DNA of 64,000 nucleotides from Zingiber officinale (GCF_018446385.1 NC_055996.1:14681317-14745316), one strand, 5' to 3'. Positions 23,171 to 34,679 are shown, counted from the stretch's first letter. Notes: generated from the letters alone by a model not told the origin. Program-made: numbers and translations.

Positions 23171-24520
23171 CGTTGAATCGATAGGGTTGAGCTGACTGAG
23201 AGGATGACATTGAATTGATGAAACTATTGTCTCTTGGCTATTGATCATCTTAGTACACATAGCCCACATAAAGACTTCTAATATCATCACCATCCACTAT
23301 ATTTGACCAGAATAACTAATTTAATTAAAATTATTTATCTCCATTAAAATTTACTTTAAAATAATTATAAAAATTATTACTTAGCTGCTCACATTCCTGA
23401 ATCTTAAATCATTAATTCAATGGTAGTAGCCATTCATAACGCTACGTGTTATTAATCATAAATTCATTTTAAATCCGTTTTAAAATCATAGAAAGGAGCC
23501 CATTTGATTTTTTTTTGTTTTTTTAAAAAAAGGGACGTTCATTTGCTCCCTTTCAATTTTTTCCCCTTTATTCTTTCCCGTGAAAAAACGAAGCTACGTG
23601 ATGACTTCGTGTCGACCAGTCAACGTTTTGAATTGTTTAGACGTTTTAATTTAATAAAAACTATTCGCCTTGTGCTTGGGCGAGAAGCAACTAAGTAACG
23701 TTCCTTCGGAGTGATGCGGTGATCATATATATCTCCTTTTTATATTTTTCCATCGATATTAATAATTAGTAATTATTCATAATTTATATCCAAACTATAC
23801 ACGTCACATCAAGTCCTCTTATTTTTCAAAATGCACCTCAAAGTACTAAAATCACTCAACCACTCCCCAGAATTTGCCATTCTTTTCATTTTCGATTTTT
23901 AATGACTAAATTGTCATGCTATAATGTTTAAACATCAAACATTTGAAAGCTTCCGCATATAAATGGAAAAATGGAAATAGTTAGAGGAGGTTTAGAGTAA
24001 TTAATTATAGCTAGGATAATACCGTTAGAACAGTTATGTATGTTGTGTTGGAAAATTATTCTTTTTTCTTTGGAATGCATAGTTACACGATCAATATTAA
24101 TATAGGATTCTTTTTTTCCATAATACTATTTTATCTACGGTCAATTATAAGTTAATGTCATTCCACATGTTAGCGTAGTTAGTGTATATATAAACATTTA
24201 TTTCAATAAATTTTAGAATTAATTTTTAACAAATATAAAATCCTTTTTAATTTATCTACTTATATTTTTTTCTTGAAATCGAGACGGCTTAGGTGAGCCA
24301 TATCATTTTTGTTTCAATCATACGGTTATGTTTTTTTTTAAGTATCCGGCCATTTCAGCATCTTCAAAATTTAAAGGGCATTTTGTAAAGACGACGAACT
24401 ATAGGGGGTGGAATAAAACTTTCCCGTATCCAGTATCAGGCCCCCAAAATCTATCGTCATTGATGACCCAACTCCAACAATGACGACTTCAGCCACCTCA
24501 TCCTTCTCTTCTCCTTGGTC
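23171..24520 (+). promoter_or_regulatory. Upstream region of PADRE gene 2
   Basis: No gene from 23171 to 23550. From about 23565 it is homologous to the region before gene 1 (5970 onward), with an extra segment at about 23790-24080. The proximal block around 24390-24410 (GACGAACTATAGGGGGTGG) is 159 bp before the ATG. Confidence 0.6.
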
Positions 24521-24527
24521 TATAAAT
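24521..24527 (+). promoter_or_regulatory. TATA box, PADRE gene 2
   Basis: TATAAAT 48 bp before the ATG, at the same place as in the other two copies. Confidence 0.65.
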
Positions 24528-24568
24528 GTCAATCCCAATCTCGGATCTCCTCCATTTCAACTTGATTC

Positions 24569-25201
24569 ATGGGATCCTGCATCTCCTCCTCCTCCTCCTC
24601 CGCCGCCGCCGCCGACGGAGGTTCCGAGCACCATCGATACTCTCTGACGGCTAAAGTCATCACAGCCGACGGCTTCTTGCTGGAGTACCCCGCCGAGACC
24701 AAGGTCCGCGACGCCCTATCCGGCCAACGCATATCGAATTCCTTCATCTGCAGCTCCGACGAGCTCTACTGCAACGCCAAAATCCCAGCTTTGACCGCCG
24801 CCGACTCGCTCCGGCCGGGCCATCTCTACTTCCTCCTCCCGCTTTCCAAGCTCCAGTACCCGCTCTCCGGTTCTGACATGGCGGCGCTCGCGGTGCGGGC
24901 GAGCGTGGCTCTCTCGGCGTATGCTTCCGGCTCCAGCAAACCGCCACGCAAGGGAGCTCGGAGGGTGATGCCGGTGGCGGCGGAAGTAGCAGGGAAGCGA
25001 GCCGCGCTTAATGAAGCCGTGAACGAGAAGGAATTTGGATTTTATACTGATTTTGATGGCGGCGACGAGCGTTATTACGGATCGAATTCGCCTTATGAGA
25101 AGAAGGAGAAGAAGATGCCGGCGACGAAGCAGAGTAAGTTCAGGCAACGGCGTTGGACTTACAGGCAGAAGCTGAGCACGATCGAAGAGATTGTGGAATG
25201 A
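24569..25201 (+). CDS. DUF4228/PADRE-domain protein, gene 2 (210 aa)
   Basis: Second copy of the PADRE gene, with the same MGSC lipidation motif (residues 2-4), domain core (about 24-117) and STIEEIVE end. The Ser/Ala stretch is SSSSSSAAAADGG-like and three residues shorter than in gene 1. Substitutions include Thr-Ala-Ala-Asp-Ser where copies 1 and 3 have Ala-Ala-Ala-Asp-Pro, and a basic QRRWTYRQK segment near the C-terminus. No frameshift or stop, so it is probably functional. A 143-aa frame on the other strand (24716-25147) is a shadow of GC-rich codons. Confidence 0.93.
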   Translation: MGSCISSSSSSAAAADGGSEHHRYSLTAKVITADGFLLEYPAETKVRDALSGQRISNSFICSSDELYCNAKIPALTAADSLRPGHLYFLLPLSKLQYPLSGSDMAALAVRASVALSAYASGSSKPPRKGARRVMPVAAEVAGKRAALNEAVNEKEFGFYTDFDGGDERYYGSNSPYEKKEKKMPATKQSKFRQRRWTYRQKLSTIEEIVE

Positions 25202-25690
25202 ACAGAGGAAGAACAGATCGTGTAAAGTTTTATTTATGATTTTTTTTATTATAAAAAATTTTGTTCTTTTAGTTGAAGTTTATGGTTACTTTGATTTGAG
25301 GAATCTGGATATTAATACAATAATTTTATTGTACCTTTGTAGTTACCCCCATGTCCTTTATAAAATACTTAACCCTTTTTATTTTTTAAAATCTCTATTA
25401 TTTGATTTTTAAAATTTGATTTTGACCAATTTTTTTAAAAAAAATAATATTAATTTAAAATTTATGTTTTTTTATTTAAATATTTAATATTTTATAAAAA
25501 AAAATTACTGATAATTTTCAATACTATTAAACCTTTTTAGTCAAGGTGTCCTTTATAAATCATCTATAATTTTTCAAAATGCGTACCCAATATTTGAAAT
25601 TGTCCAAAAAAAACACACCCAATATTATGATTGTCCAAGGGTACATATGTTTTCCATTTTACCCTTTGACAAATTAATTTTTTTTATAAA
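25202..25690 (+). other. 3' flank of PADRE gene 2
   Basis: AT-rich flank homologous to those of genes 1 and 3 until about 25690, where it joins sequence homologous to the region upstream of gene 1. This join marks the boundary of a tandem duplication of gene plus flanks. The 73-aa frame at 25191-25412 overlaps the stop region and is not supported by the other copies. Confidence 0.6.
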
Positions 25691-26461
25691 AAAGATATAT
25701 ATATTATTTTTTTAGAGTAAATCTAATTAAAAATTTTAATTTTATTTTATTAGTACCTCGTGCTCTGTTAATCATTTATGTCGTCTAATTGACTCTTAAA
25801 AAATGAATTTATTCTTTCCCGCGAAAAAAGAAGCTGCGTGATGAATTCTTGTGGACCAGTCAACGTTTTGATTTGTTTTGGAGTTTTAATTTAACAAAAA
25901 CTATCCGCCTGGTGCTTGGGCGAGAAGGAATTAAAATAAAAATAAGAATAATGTCTCCGGGGCACCGTACCATGATAAAATATTTAATTTATCATTCAGT
26001 ATGAGCATACGTATTTTTCAATGTATCCTAATATTACAGTACTAAAATAGATTTAAAATTATGGTATTACATAGGACAGATCTTCTAATTCGTAAATTAC
26101 ATATCAGGGGATGGTCTATTATATGAAGGTCTTTGATTTAAATAGACCTCACTTATTTAAAGATGGAGTCCATCCAAATCAAAAATCCATATCAATGGAT
26201 CATCTCCTGGTCTGAAATTTGTGGACCAGAGGATCCCTACTGGGTATTATAATAGGATATTCAAATTGTCATCTAGATATTCACGATTTGATCCTTAATT
26301 ATGATATATTTATAGAAATTTTTCTTTTAAATGAGGCATAATCAAAGGATACTGGATTTCTGAATTGGTCATTGCATGTGCTTTCTGATTTACTCTGCTA
26401 ATCGATGAAAATTTTAAAAAATTTTATAGGGATGAGCCAGGTAATTAATGAGTTAACCGAA

Positions 26462-26494
<33 letters not shown>

Positions 26495-26577
26495 TTAAAA
26501 ATGAACTAAAATAAGTCATCCAAAAAAATACACGTCGCAATGTCACATCAAGTCCTCTTATTTTTCAAAATGCCCCT
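25691..26577 (+). promoter_or_regulatory. Distal upstream region of PADRE gene 3
   Basis: 25691-25975 matches 5865-6130 upstream of gene 1. 26530-26577 matches about 23800-23845 upstream of gene 2. Between them is AT-rich unique sequence with an (ATT)n microsatellite. The match breaks at 26578, where an LTR-like insert begins. Confidence 0.55.
26461..26494. repeat. (ATT)n microsatellite
   Basis: About eleven ATT units in a row. Confidence 0.95.
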
Positions 26578-27888
26578 TGATGCAGATATATTGGGGATGA
26601 CTTAAATGTAATTAGGAAGGCAAGAGAGGACATAAAAGTCTTTTGGTGTGTTGACGTTAGGGGTTTCGAGGGGGGGGGTTTGGTTCGTGTATGGCCGCCG
26701 TCGCACCGGAGAAGGAGGAGGAGCGTTCCTCTCTCGCAGCCACCTTCGCGAGGACGCCGGCCGACACCTCTCCTCTTCCTTCTCCTCTTGATGTCGTGGC
26801 CATCACAGATCCCTCTTCACGTCGACGACACCGACGCCATCCCTCTCTTCCTCCTCTCTTCCGGTAGCCAGCATTGCCTCCGACCCTCTCGCCACTCGAC
26901 ACCGCCGGGGGACTGGACCGCCTCCTCCCCCTCACACCCCCACTCCTTGCTGGCGCTGGTCGTCTCTCCTTCTCTCGCCACAGCCACCACGAGCAGGGAG
27001 GGGAAACCTCTCCTCTTCCTCGCACTGCCCTAGGAGTCTTCGACGGGACTCGCTGCTCGCCGGACCACTCGCGTCGCACGCACATCGCACGCCTACAGCC
27101 AACCCCAGCGAGTAGCCCCCTTCAAGTCGACGTCGTACTGTCACCTCTTTCCAACGCCACAGCCTCTACACCGACTCCCCTCCCTTCTGGCTGCCACCTC
27201 CTGTGGTATCCCTAGAAGGGTCCATTGTCTCGCCCGACCCACAGTCTTCACTAGCCCACGACCTGGGCCCACGACTTGGGTCGACCGTACAGCGTTACTG
27301 CCACCGTCGACTGTCCGTGTGTCGATTTCGTATCGGTTCTAACTTTGTGTGGTTGATGTATTTCGGCCTATGTGTCGCGGTGATGTGTCCGGTCTACGTG
27401 CCAATATTGTGTCCCGGCCTGTGTGCTGACATCATCTCTCGACCAGTATGCTGCTATTATCTCTCAGTCGGTAGGTTGTTTGCCGGATCCAGGTCACGCT
27501 CGGCTCCTGACAGGCGGATCCGGCTCCTCAACTGACGCATTATTCATCTAGCCTTCGGTCGTGACGACTCGATCAGTAGTGCGACCAGCTCATCGATCCA
27601 TCCGAGAGCGCCCCCCCCCCCCCCCGGGCCAGGGTACGACTCAGTATTTGTGCATTTCACTTCCTCACTATTATACAATTGCTCATACATTCGTGGGACT
27701 CACCTCGAGCATCGAGGTATCAGCGATCGGAGCAACCCGGTTGCTGGCTGCAGGTAGCATTGACTGGAGGTATGCCAATGACTTGGTCAACACAGAAGAT
27801 AGCTCATCATCCGGGTCATGGAGGTGCGGTCAACATTCCAGACATGTCACACTGGCAAGTTCGTCTTCTCAGCTTCCCGATAGGAACA
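26578..27888 (+). mobile_element. Probable Tat-like gypsy LTR (GC-rich)
   Basis: An insert that breaks the homology between the upstream regions of genes 2 and 3. The proposed LTR begins TGATGCAGATATATTGG at 26578 and ends CGATAGGAACA at 27888, followed by a Tat-type primer-binding site. The centre (about 26680-27540) is strikingly GC- and pyrimidine-rich with many overlapping frames on both strands. I recognise no protein in them; captured host sequence cannot be excluded. The left end is inferred, and no target duplication was found. Confidence 0.45.
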
Positions 27889-27892
27889 TATT

Positions 27893-27911
27893 TGACGTCG
27901 TCTGTGGGAAC
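27893..27911 (+). promoter_or_regulatory. Probable primer-binding site of Tat-like element
   Basis: TGACGTCGTCTGTGGGAAC closely resembles the GGCGCCGTCTGTGGGAA site after the 5' LTR of Tat-type gypsy elements, with one internal change. It supports the call of an LTR to its left. Confidence 0.6.
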
Positions 27912-28140
27912 GCACCTGATTTGGAACGTGAAGATGGACGACGCCGGAAAATTCTGCCATACTCATGACCTTGATGGATTTCGACGATCATATCATATTC
28001 GCCTCACTCCACGGGTATTCGAGAGTCGATGAATTGAATCAGATCTCCTGCTGGTTGACAAGTCAGTTTTTCCGTTATATTCTCTTTCAATTATAGGATC
28101 TGTCATAACTCCTCAATCGAGGACCCCGGGCCGATCAACT
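27912..28140 (+). pseudogene. Truncated leader/gag start of Tat-like element
   Basis: A short stretch after the primer-binding site, with an ATG-started frame from about 27931 that stays open for some 30 codons. It ends at about 28140, where the conserved gene 3 upstream region resumes. The rest of the element is missing. Confidence 0.4.
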
Positions 28141-28579
28141 AGGTGTGTATTATATCAATATTAATATAGGATTCTTTTTTCCATAATACTATTTTATCTA
28201 CGGTAAATTATAAGTTAATCTCATTCCACATGTTACATAGTTGCTATATATATAAATATTTATTTTAATAAATTTTAAAAATAATTTTTAACAGATATAA
28301 AATCCACTTTAATTTATCTACTTATATTTTATCTTGAAATCGAGACGGCTTAGATGAGCCATATCATTTTTGTTTCAATCATACGGTAATGTTTTTTTAA
28401 GTATCCGGCCATTTCAGCATCTTCAAAATTTAAAGGGCATTTTGTAAAGACGACGAACTATAGGGGGTGGAATAAAACTTTCCCATATCCAGTTACAGGC
28501 CCCCAAAATCTATCGTCACTGATGACCCAACTCCAACACTGACGACTTCATACACCTCATCCTTCTCTTCTCCTTGGTC
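28141..28579 (+). promoter_or_regulatory. Proximal upstream region of PADRE gene 3
   Basis: Homologous to 24081-24520 before gene 2. Includes GACGAACTATAGGGGGTGG at about 28450-28470, 158 bp before the ATG. The LTR insert lies about 490 bp upstream of the start codon, so the proximal promoter is intact. Confidence 0.65.
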
Positions 28580-28586
28580 TATAAAT
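28580..28586 (+). promoter_or_regulatory. TATA box, PADRE gene 3
   Basis: TATAAAT 48 bp before the ATG, conserved in the three copies. Confidence 0.65.
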
Positions 28587-28627
28587 GTCAATCCCAATCT
28601 CGTATCTCCTCCATTTCAACTTGACTC

Positions 28628-29254
28628 ATGGGATCCTGCATCTCCTCCTCCTCCTCCGCCGCCGCCGACGGAGGTTCCGAGCACCATCGATACTCTCTGA
28701 CGGCTAAAGTCATCACAGCCGACGGCTTCTTGCTGGAGTACCCCGCCGAGACCAAGGTCCGCGACGCCCTATCCGGCCAACGCATATCGAATTCCTTCAT
28801 CTGCAGCTCCGACGAGCTCTACTGCAACGCCAAAATCCCAGCTTTGGCTGCCGCCGACCCGCTCCGGCCGGGCCATCTCTACTTCCTCCTCCCGCTTTCC
28901 AAGCTCGAGTACCCGCTCTCTGGTTCTGACATGGCGGCGCTCGCGGTGCGGGCGAGCGTGGCTCTCTCGGCGTATGCTTCCGGCTCCAGCAAACCGCCAC
29001 GCAAGGGAGCTCGGAGGGTGATGCCGGTGGCGGCGGAAGTAGCAGGGAAGCGAGCCGCGCTTAATGAAGCCGTGAACGAGAAGGAATTTGGATTTTATAC
29101 TGATTTTGATGGCGGCGACGAGCGTTATTACGGATCGAATTCGCCTTATGAGAAGAAGGAGAAGAAGATGCCTGCGATGAAGCAGAGTCAGGTCAGGCAA
29201 CGGCGGTTGAATTACAGGCAGAGGCTGAGCACGATCGAAGAGATTGTGGAATGA
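28628..29254 (+). CDS. DUF4228/PADRE-domain protein, gene 3 (208 aa)
   Basis: Third copy, with MGSC lipidation motif (residues 2-4), the shortest Ser/Ala run (SSSSSAAADGG-like), the same domain core and the STIEEIVE end. Particular changes are Gln to Glu in SKLEYPL of the core and AMKQSQVRQRRLNYRQR near the C-terminus. Intact, single exon, same start choice as the others. It is closer to gene 2 in the promoter and in several residues (Val in AAEVAGKR), while its downstream flank and transposons match those after gene 1. Confidence 0.93.
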   Translation: MGSCISSSSSAAADGGSEHHRYSLTAKVITADGFLLEYPAETKVRDALSGQRISNSFICSSDELYCNAKIPALAAADPLRPGHLYFLLPLSKLEYPLSGSDMAALAVRASVALSAYASGSSKPPRKGARRVMPVAAEVAGKRAALNEAVNEKEFGFYTDFDGGDERYYGSNSPYEKKEKKMPAMKQSQVRQRRLNYRQRLSTIEEIVE

Positions 29255-29929
29255 ACAGAGGAAGAATAGATCCTGTAAAGTTTTATTTCTGATTTTTCTT
29301 TTTTTTTTATTATTATAAAAATTTTGTTCTTTTAGTTGAAGTTTATAATACTTTGACTTGAGGAATCTTGATATTAATACAATAATTTTATTGTACCTTT
29401 TTGTAGTTACCCAATGTCCTTTATAAAATACTTAACCCTTTTTATTGTTTAAATCTCTATTATTTGATTTTTAAAATTTGATTTTGACCAGTAATTTTTT
29501 AAAAAAAAATAATATTAATTTAAATTTTATGTTTTTTATTTAAATATTTAAGATTTTATAAAAAAATTACTGATAATTTTCAATACTATTAAATCTTTTT
29601 AGTCACGATGTGCTTTATAAATCATCTATAATTTTTCAAAATGCGTACCTAATATTTGAGATTGTCCAAAAAAAAAAAACACACCCAATATTATGATTGT
29701 CTAACGGTACATATGCTTTCCATTTTACGCCTTTGACAAACTAATTTTTTTTTTTATCTCTTTTCGGTCTCATTTGCATATAGATATAGCTGTCTATCCT
29801 TCTTTTCCCTCTTAAATTATATTTAATATTTTTTTCTCATATGCATGTCTGTCTATCTATCCTTCTTTTTCCTCTTAAATTATATTTAATATTTCTTTCT
29901 CATTTACATACATGTAATAATCACTATGG
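29255..29929 (+). other. 3' flank of PADRE gene 3
   Basis: AT-rich, homologous to the flank of gene 1 over its whole length, with a small local duplication (CTATCCTTCTTTT...TCTTAAATTATATTTAATATT, about 29790-29890). No gene. Confidence 0.55.
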
Positions 29930-30210
29930 TGTTAATTTATAAAAATTATATACTAGCACCACGACTTAAACCCTATATTAGCACCACGATGGTACTGATT
30001 TCTAAATACTAGTACCACTTTGGTATTGGTTTTAAGAGACAAACATCACATTGATGTAGTGTTAGTGTGTTAAACTATATATATATTTTTTAAAAAATTA
30101 ATAAGAGCATTTAAACTCTAGAGCACTGTAGAAATCTATAGGAATTGGAATGGATTTAATCGGAGTTATCTAGGTCCATCAATGGATTTTGATCGAAACC
30201 CAAGTTTGAT
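29930..30210 (+). repeat. Repeat R1, copy 2 (direct)
   Basis: Matches 7930-8220. An inverted copy lies at 32105-32395, so copies 2 and 3 form a large inverted repeat around the copia LTR. Confidence 0.55.
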
Positions 30211-30671
30211 ATTGGTTTTCCAGTGCTGTCGTGTGGGAGTATGAGGTTAGCTTGAATGATCATCCACATCTCGACTTATGTCTTTAGATGATATTCCATT
30301 CTCCCCTTCCAATAATCGAAATCCTCACAGGAGAAAAGAGACGGGCGTGTTGTACTGTAATCTTCTTGGTGGGTCATTGCTAAAAAGAAATCAGGCACAC
30401 AAAAAAACAAAAACTACTATTCCAAGATTTGGTCTTAGATTAGTAGTGTGGGAGAAAAATAAAAATAATAATTCACTAATTTTGAAAAAAAATAATAAAA
30501 TATTAATAAAATATTAGTAAAAAATATTATTATTAATTTTGTTAAATGCAATATTTTGTCAACACTAGCCACTAGTGAAAAAATGAAAACAAATTTTTCA
30601 AAAATAATTTTGAAAGGAAAAAATGAAAGGCGTTTTTCACCAATTCAGAGCGGCCTAACTCTGATACTAAT
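30211..30671 (-). mobile_element. Leader / internal start of minus-strand copia element, copy 2
   Basis: Paralog of 8221-8698. On the minus strand the LTR is followed by ATTAGTATCAGAG (about 30659-30671), a one-base variant of the usual primer-binding site. No intact frame; the 79-aa plus-strand frame at 30278-30517 runs against the element. Confidence 0.55.
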
Positions 30672-31958
30672 TGTAGGATCGAAAAGTACTAGAGGGGAGG
30701 GTGGGTAAATAACACTCGTGGTTTTTCACGTTTTGCCGAAAACACAGAGTAATGCAATGGAAATAAGAAATAACGCAGAAGCAAATCAAGCGCTAACACT
30801 TTTCTTTTACTTAGTTCGGAGCCTGTGACGACTCCTACTCCAAGGTCCACCCTCGTTGAGTGTTTACTTTGGACAATTCATTATCAATCTGAAAATTACA
30901 AGTACAATAATTAAAGTACAATAATCGAAAGTATACCGACAACTACAAATAAGGAATTTTGGGTTTCTGGTTATCGGAGTTGCGTTACAACTTCGTCGGA
31001 TCATCTTTTGAGCAGTGAGCAGTAGAAAGATTGCGAAGATCAAGTGTTATTCAGCACCTGCTCAAGACTACCTTAAATATCCTGCTGAAGGCGCCTTAAG
31101 CCTCCATGGAAGGTGCGTCCAGCAAGGATTCTTATCTCTTCCGCGTTGGAGACGATAGCTTCTGTGGCCTGCGCTGTTTATCCATCCGAAGGCGCCTTTA
31201 AGCTCCATGGAAGGCGCCTTCCATCCAGCATCCAAGGCACCTTCAAGCTCCTTGAAGGTGCCTTCGCACCTTGCTGCACAGAGCCTTCGCCTAAAGCACT
31301 CGAGGCGCCTCTAACGGCCCCGGAGGGGCCTCGGACACTGTTCATCCGAGCATTTCCCTTATGCAACTCTTTTCCTACAAGGAATATTAGTCTATAAACA
31401 AAGTATACCTTGCAAAACAAAGTTAGCATAATAAAATATGAAATAATATAATTATTTGACAGTCACCGGACTGTCCAGTTCTGACTTCGAGTTTCGCTGA
31501 AACTCTAGGTCGAACCGACACCTACTGTTCCCCGCCCTCACCTACTCCTCTCAGGAGAGTTTATCTATTTACCATATTAGTCCTCCAAACCAACTGGATT
31601 TTTACTCAACGTCCGAGTCTTCAGGACTTTTTCGTTGCACGTCCGATCCCCGACCCGTCCAATCTTCCACCTGGTTCACAACCACCAGGATTTTCACCTA
31701 GAGTCCCCAACTCTAGGGTTTCATCCAAAGTGCTCGACCCGCCAAGACTTTTCACTTAGGGTTACCACCTCCTAGGACCTAGGGTTACCACCTCCTAGGA
31801 TTTCCCACTTGTCTAACTACAGCTAGGACTTTTGCCTAAGAACACTTAGGACTTTCCTGCAAGCTCATTCAAACTTGTTAGACAACAAGTAACCTTAACT
31901 TTGAACCCTTTGCCATTATCAAAATATAGATTCGATTGTCTAATGCTTCCCGCACCAA
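30672..31958 (-). mobile_element. Copia 5' LTR, minus strand (1287 bp)
   Basis: On the minus strand it starts TGTTGGTGCGGG (31958) and ends CGATCCTACA (30672) next to the primer-binding site. GAAGGCGCCTTC-type palindromes lie at about 31083-31325. It is the fuller version of the LTR at 8699-9576. CTAGG-type repeats at 31770-31805 lie near the start. Confidence 0.7.
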
Positions 31959-32104
31959 CATTAATAACAGTTTTTAGAAAGTTTTCAAAGTTTATGACTT
32001 TAAGGCAATTTATATATACCCATAATTTATCGTAGGGATGTCACAACCAGACATAGACATCATAAATACTTTCACTACATTACTCTCTTCCATTACATGT
32101 CAAC
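31959..32104. other. Short AT-rich spacer
   Basis: Nothing recognisable between the copia LTR and the inverted R1 copy. Confidence 0.5.
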
Positions 32105-32395
32105 TTTTCAAAAATATAATCCCCTAGGTTCATTAATGGTTTTCGGTCAAAATCTATTGATGAACCTAGACAACTCCGATTGGATCCATTCCAATCCTAC
32201 AGATTTTTTACAATACTCTAGAGTCCAAATATACCCTTATTTATTATTATTATTATTTTAAAAATATATAATTTAACAAACTAACACTATTGTGGTGCTG
32301 GTCTTTAAAAACTAACGTCGACGTGATGTTGGTTTTTAAAAACCAGTACCAATGTGGTGCTAGCTAGTATAGGGTTTAAGTTGTGGTGTTGGTGT
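32105..32395 (-). repeat. Repeat R1, copy 3 (inverted)
   Basis: Reverse complement of 29930-30210, including the CATCAATGG/CTAGGTTCATC end and the GGTGCTGG motifs. Confidence 0.6.
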
Positions 32396-32583
32396 AGGCG
32401 TGACCTAACTAGGGGAGTTGAGAGTGGCTGAGTTAAAGGAGTCTGTCATGCCTCAAGTCTATCTTAACCAGAGTTGACCTCCTTTTCCCTTTGACTTACA
32501 ACTCTACTTGAACTTTGACCAACCAGCTTGACTTCTGATAACTCTAGCGGTGCCATGTGTAGGCCACTTTATCTGTCACATCA
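32396..32583 (-). mobile_element. Truncated 3' LTR of gypsy II
   Basis: Homologous to the right part of the LTR at about 41900-42095 (GGTTGACCTCC, CAACCAGCTTGA, CTAGC, AGGCCA, CACATCA). Only one unit of the tandem array remains; the outer part has been replaced by R1. Confidence 0.65.
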
Positions 32584-34679
32584 CAAGTCACCCTTTCAAA
32601 TCTAGTTGAAGGAGGTTCAAGTTAGACTGATTGGGCTGAACTGGTCTTGGTACAACTATCTACTTGGGATTAGGGATGACATGGCCGAATAGCCTCACCG
32701 CCTTAACGTTTGGAGCCTCAATAATCCATGAGTTAGGCACCATTAAAGCAAGTGATACGCGAGATCACATATCAGGGTTATGATTGGAATTTCTTATCTA
32801 ATAGTAAATGTTGTCAGGGTCTAGGGACAACATGTGTCCATGCCATCCCAGGAGATCGGCTCAAGATGACGGTTGAGATTCTGTGGATCCAGGTGCCTAA
32901 TCCAATGACGGAGTAGATTAGTTTTCCTTTTCGCATTCGACATTGGATGGCTAAAATTGAGAGAACGTGACTATATTAGGGATAGGGAAGAAGAGCATCA
33001 TCTCATTTGGTGCTTCTGTCCTCTTCAAGCTTTCTTTGCTACAACCTCTGAAATCCAACAATCTCCACCTTGTAAGTTCTGCAACCTTTGTTCTTTTCAC
33101 CTCTCGTAGTTTTTGTATTTCCCTTTTTCTGAACCTTAGAAAGACCTAGAATGTTTGATGAGACACCTTCCTCCTTTTGGTATGAGTCCATTGCGTCAAC
33201 CTGTACAAGTGTCAACCTGGAACAACTGTGATTGTAGTTTGAAATACCTACTTACTACTACCATATAACACTAAGTCCCTCTGACTGATATGCCCATCGA
33301 CCTATTGGTTGTACCACCTTCTTCAGGGGTCAAATGTTAGGGGGTCTCTGATTCCCCATTTCGATTTTCTTTTTTGAAATATCTGAGTACTTTTGTATGC
33401 CTCTGTGATAATTAGTTCCAACTCCTTTCGACTTCTCTGTGGGGTAGTCATAATCTTTCAATTATACAAGGTACCTCTTAATCAGTCTTCCATTACTTCT
33501 TCTATCCTAAGAAGGTAGAGGTCAGAGTCTTCTACTTCAAAGTGAGGTATTCCTGTGGATTCTTAAGGAAATACCTGACCTCGCATAAGGGATAAAAATC
33601 TCATTATATGTCGGTTTGACCTCCTAATCTCTTCTCCTAGCCACATCCTGGCAAATAGAGCTATCCTTGTGGCCATCCTTCTTGGGCCAATTTAAGCTGG
33701 ATCTCACTTACTTGGAGACAACATACTAGCTGGTAAACCTTCGCTTCGACATCAACCTACTGCTCGAGGAGGGATGTCTATTACGCTTCAGGCTGAGCCT
33801 AATTGACACTGAGCTCCAACGTCCTTTAGGTAAGCGTTTAGCTTTCCTCTACTTATGTGATGGCTGAGTGAATGATTTCCTTTCTATGCAATCAAGACCA
33901 TGTTGAAGGACTCATGTGATAGGTTTTTAAAGTTGACCGAGTTTGGGCTGAACAGGAGCACCAGTCCTCCTACGGGCTCATCTACTAGTGCGACAGCTAA
34001 TACAAATGATATGCCACCACTCCATCCTTTAATGAGGGCAGTGTCCATCTTGTTGGGAAACTCGGGGGAGTAACTCTGGCAGAAGAAAAGGCATCAACTT
34101 CTAGAGTCCTTAGTAGAAACAAGTTTGTAAACTGCTAAGTTCTCGACCTCGTGAACCATTGAGCTGAGGTCCCCGCTTGCCGAGATGAGCTCCCAGCCTG
34201 ACAAGTCAAGGTCCCAGCAGACGGAGCTAAGTTCCTAGGCAACAAAGTTAAGTTCCTTGCTACAGACCAAAAAATGAAGTGTATCACCATTGCCTTCAGG
34301 CCCTAACTCCTCGATTTCACACGAAAGTGATCCCCCGTAGGGCTCCCTCAGATGACCAGAGGCATTATCGTCTTTGCACTGAAGGCTGAGCGTTGGTTTG
34401 TCCTCTCTATCAAGTATAACTAGAGGCTAAGACATTCCCCGAGTGGAGAACTGAGCTAACTGCTCCTTCAATCGTTGCTAGGTATAACCAAAGCTACTCC
34501 TCCATGTAGGCTCAGAGAGAAGAGGCAGACTTATCAGGTATTCTTGAGCTCTATGAAAACTTTCTCACATTTCTTGTCTCATGCAAACTGAGCCAACTTC
34601 CAGAGCACCTTGAAGAATGGTAAGCTTCTATCGGCTGACCTAGAGATAAATCATGAGAGTGTCATGACTTGGCCGACCT
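32584..34679 (-). other. Internal region of gypsy II, left of RT
   Basis: 33640-34679 is homologous to 9577-11640 minus the inserted LTR. 32584-33640 has no counterpart in element I. Only short frames; no domain recognised. Confidence 0.5.

Noticed and set aside
22709-23210. Overlapping 95-99 aa minus-strand frames with repeated DWxLS/LDTP patterns
   Set aside because: Products of the degenerate tandem repeat; length depends on chance absence of stops.
24716-25147. 143-aa minus-strand frames opposite PADRE genes 2 and 3 (also 28769-29200)
   Set aside because: They are shadows of GC-rich codons; the matching frame in gene 1 is interrupted, and the sequence is basic and low in complexity with no family I recognise.
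26657-27535. Several 70-140 aa frames on both strands as possible genes
   Set aside because: Composition-driven open frames in a GC-rich LTR; no recognised domain, and no ATG context or paralog supports one over another.
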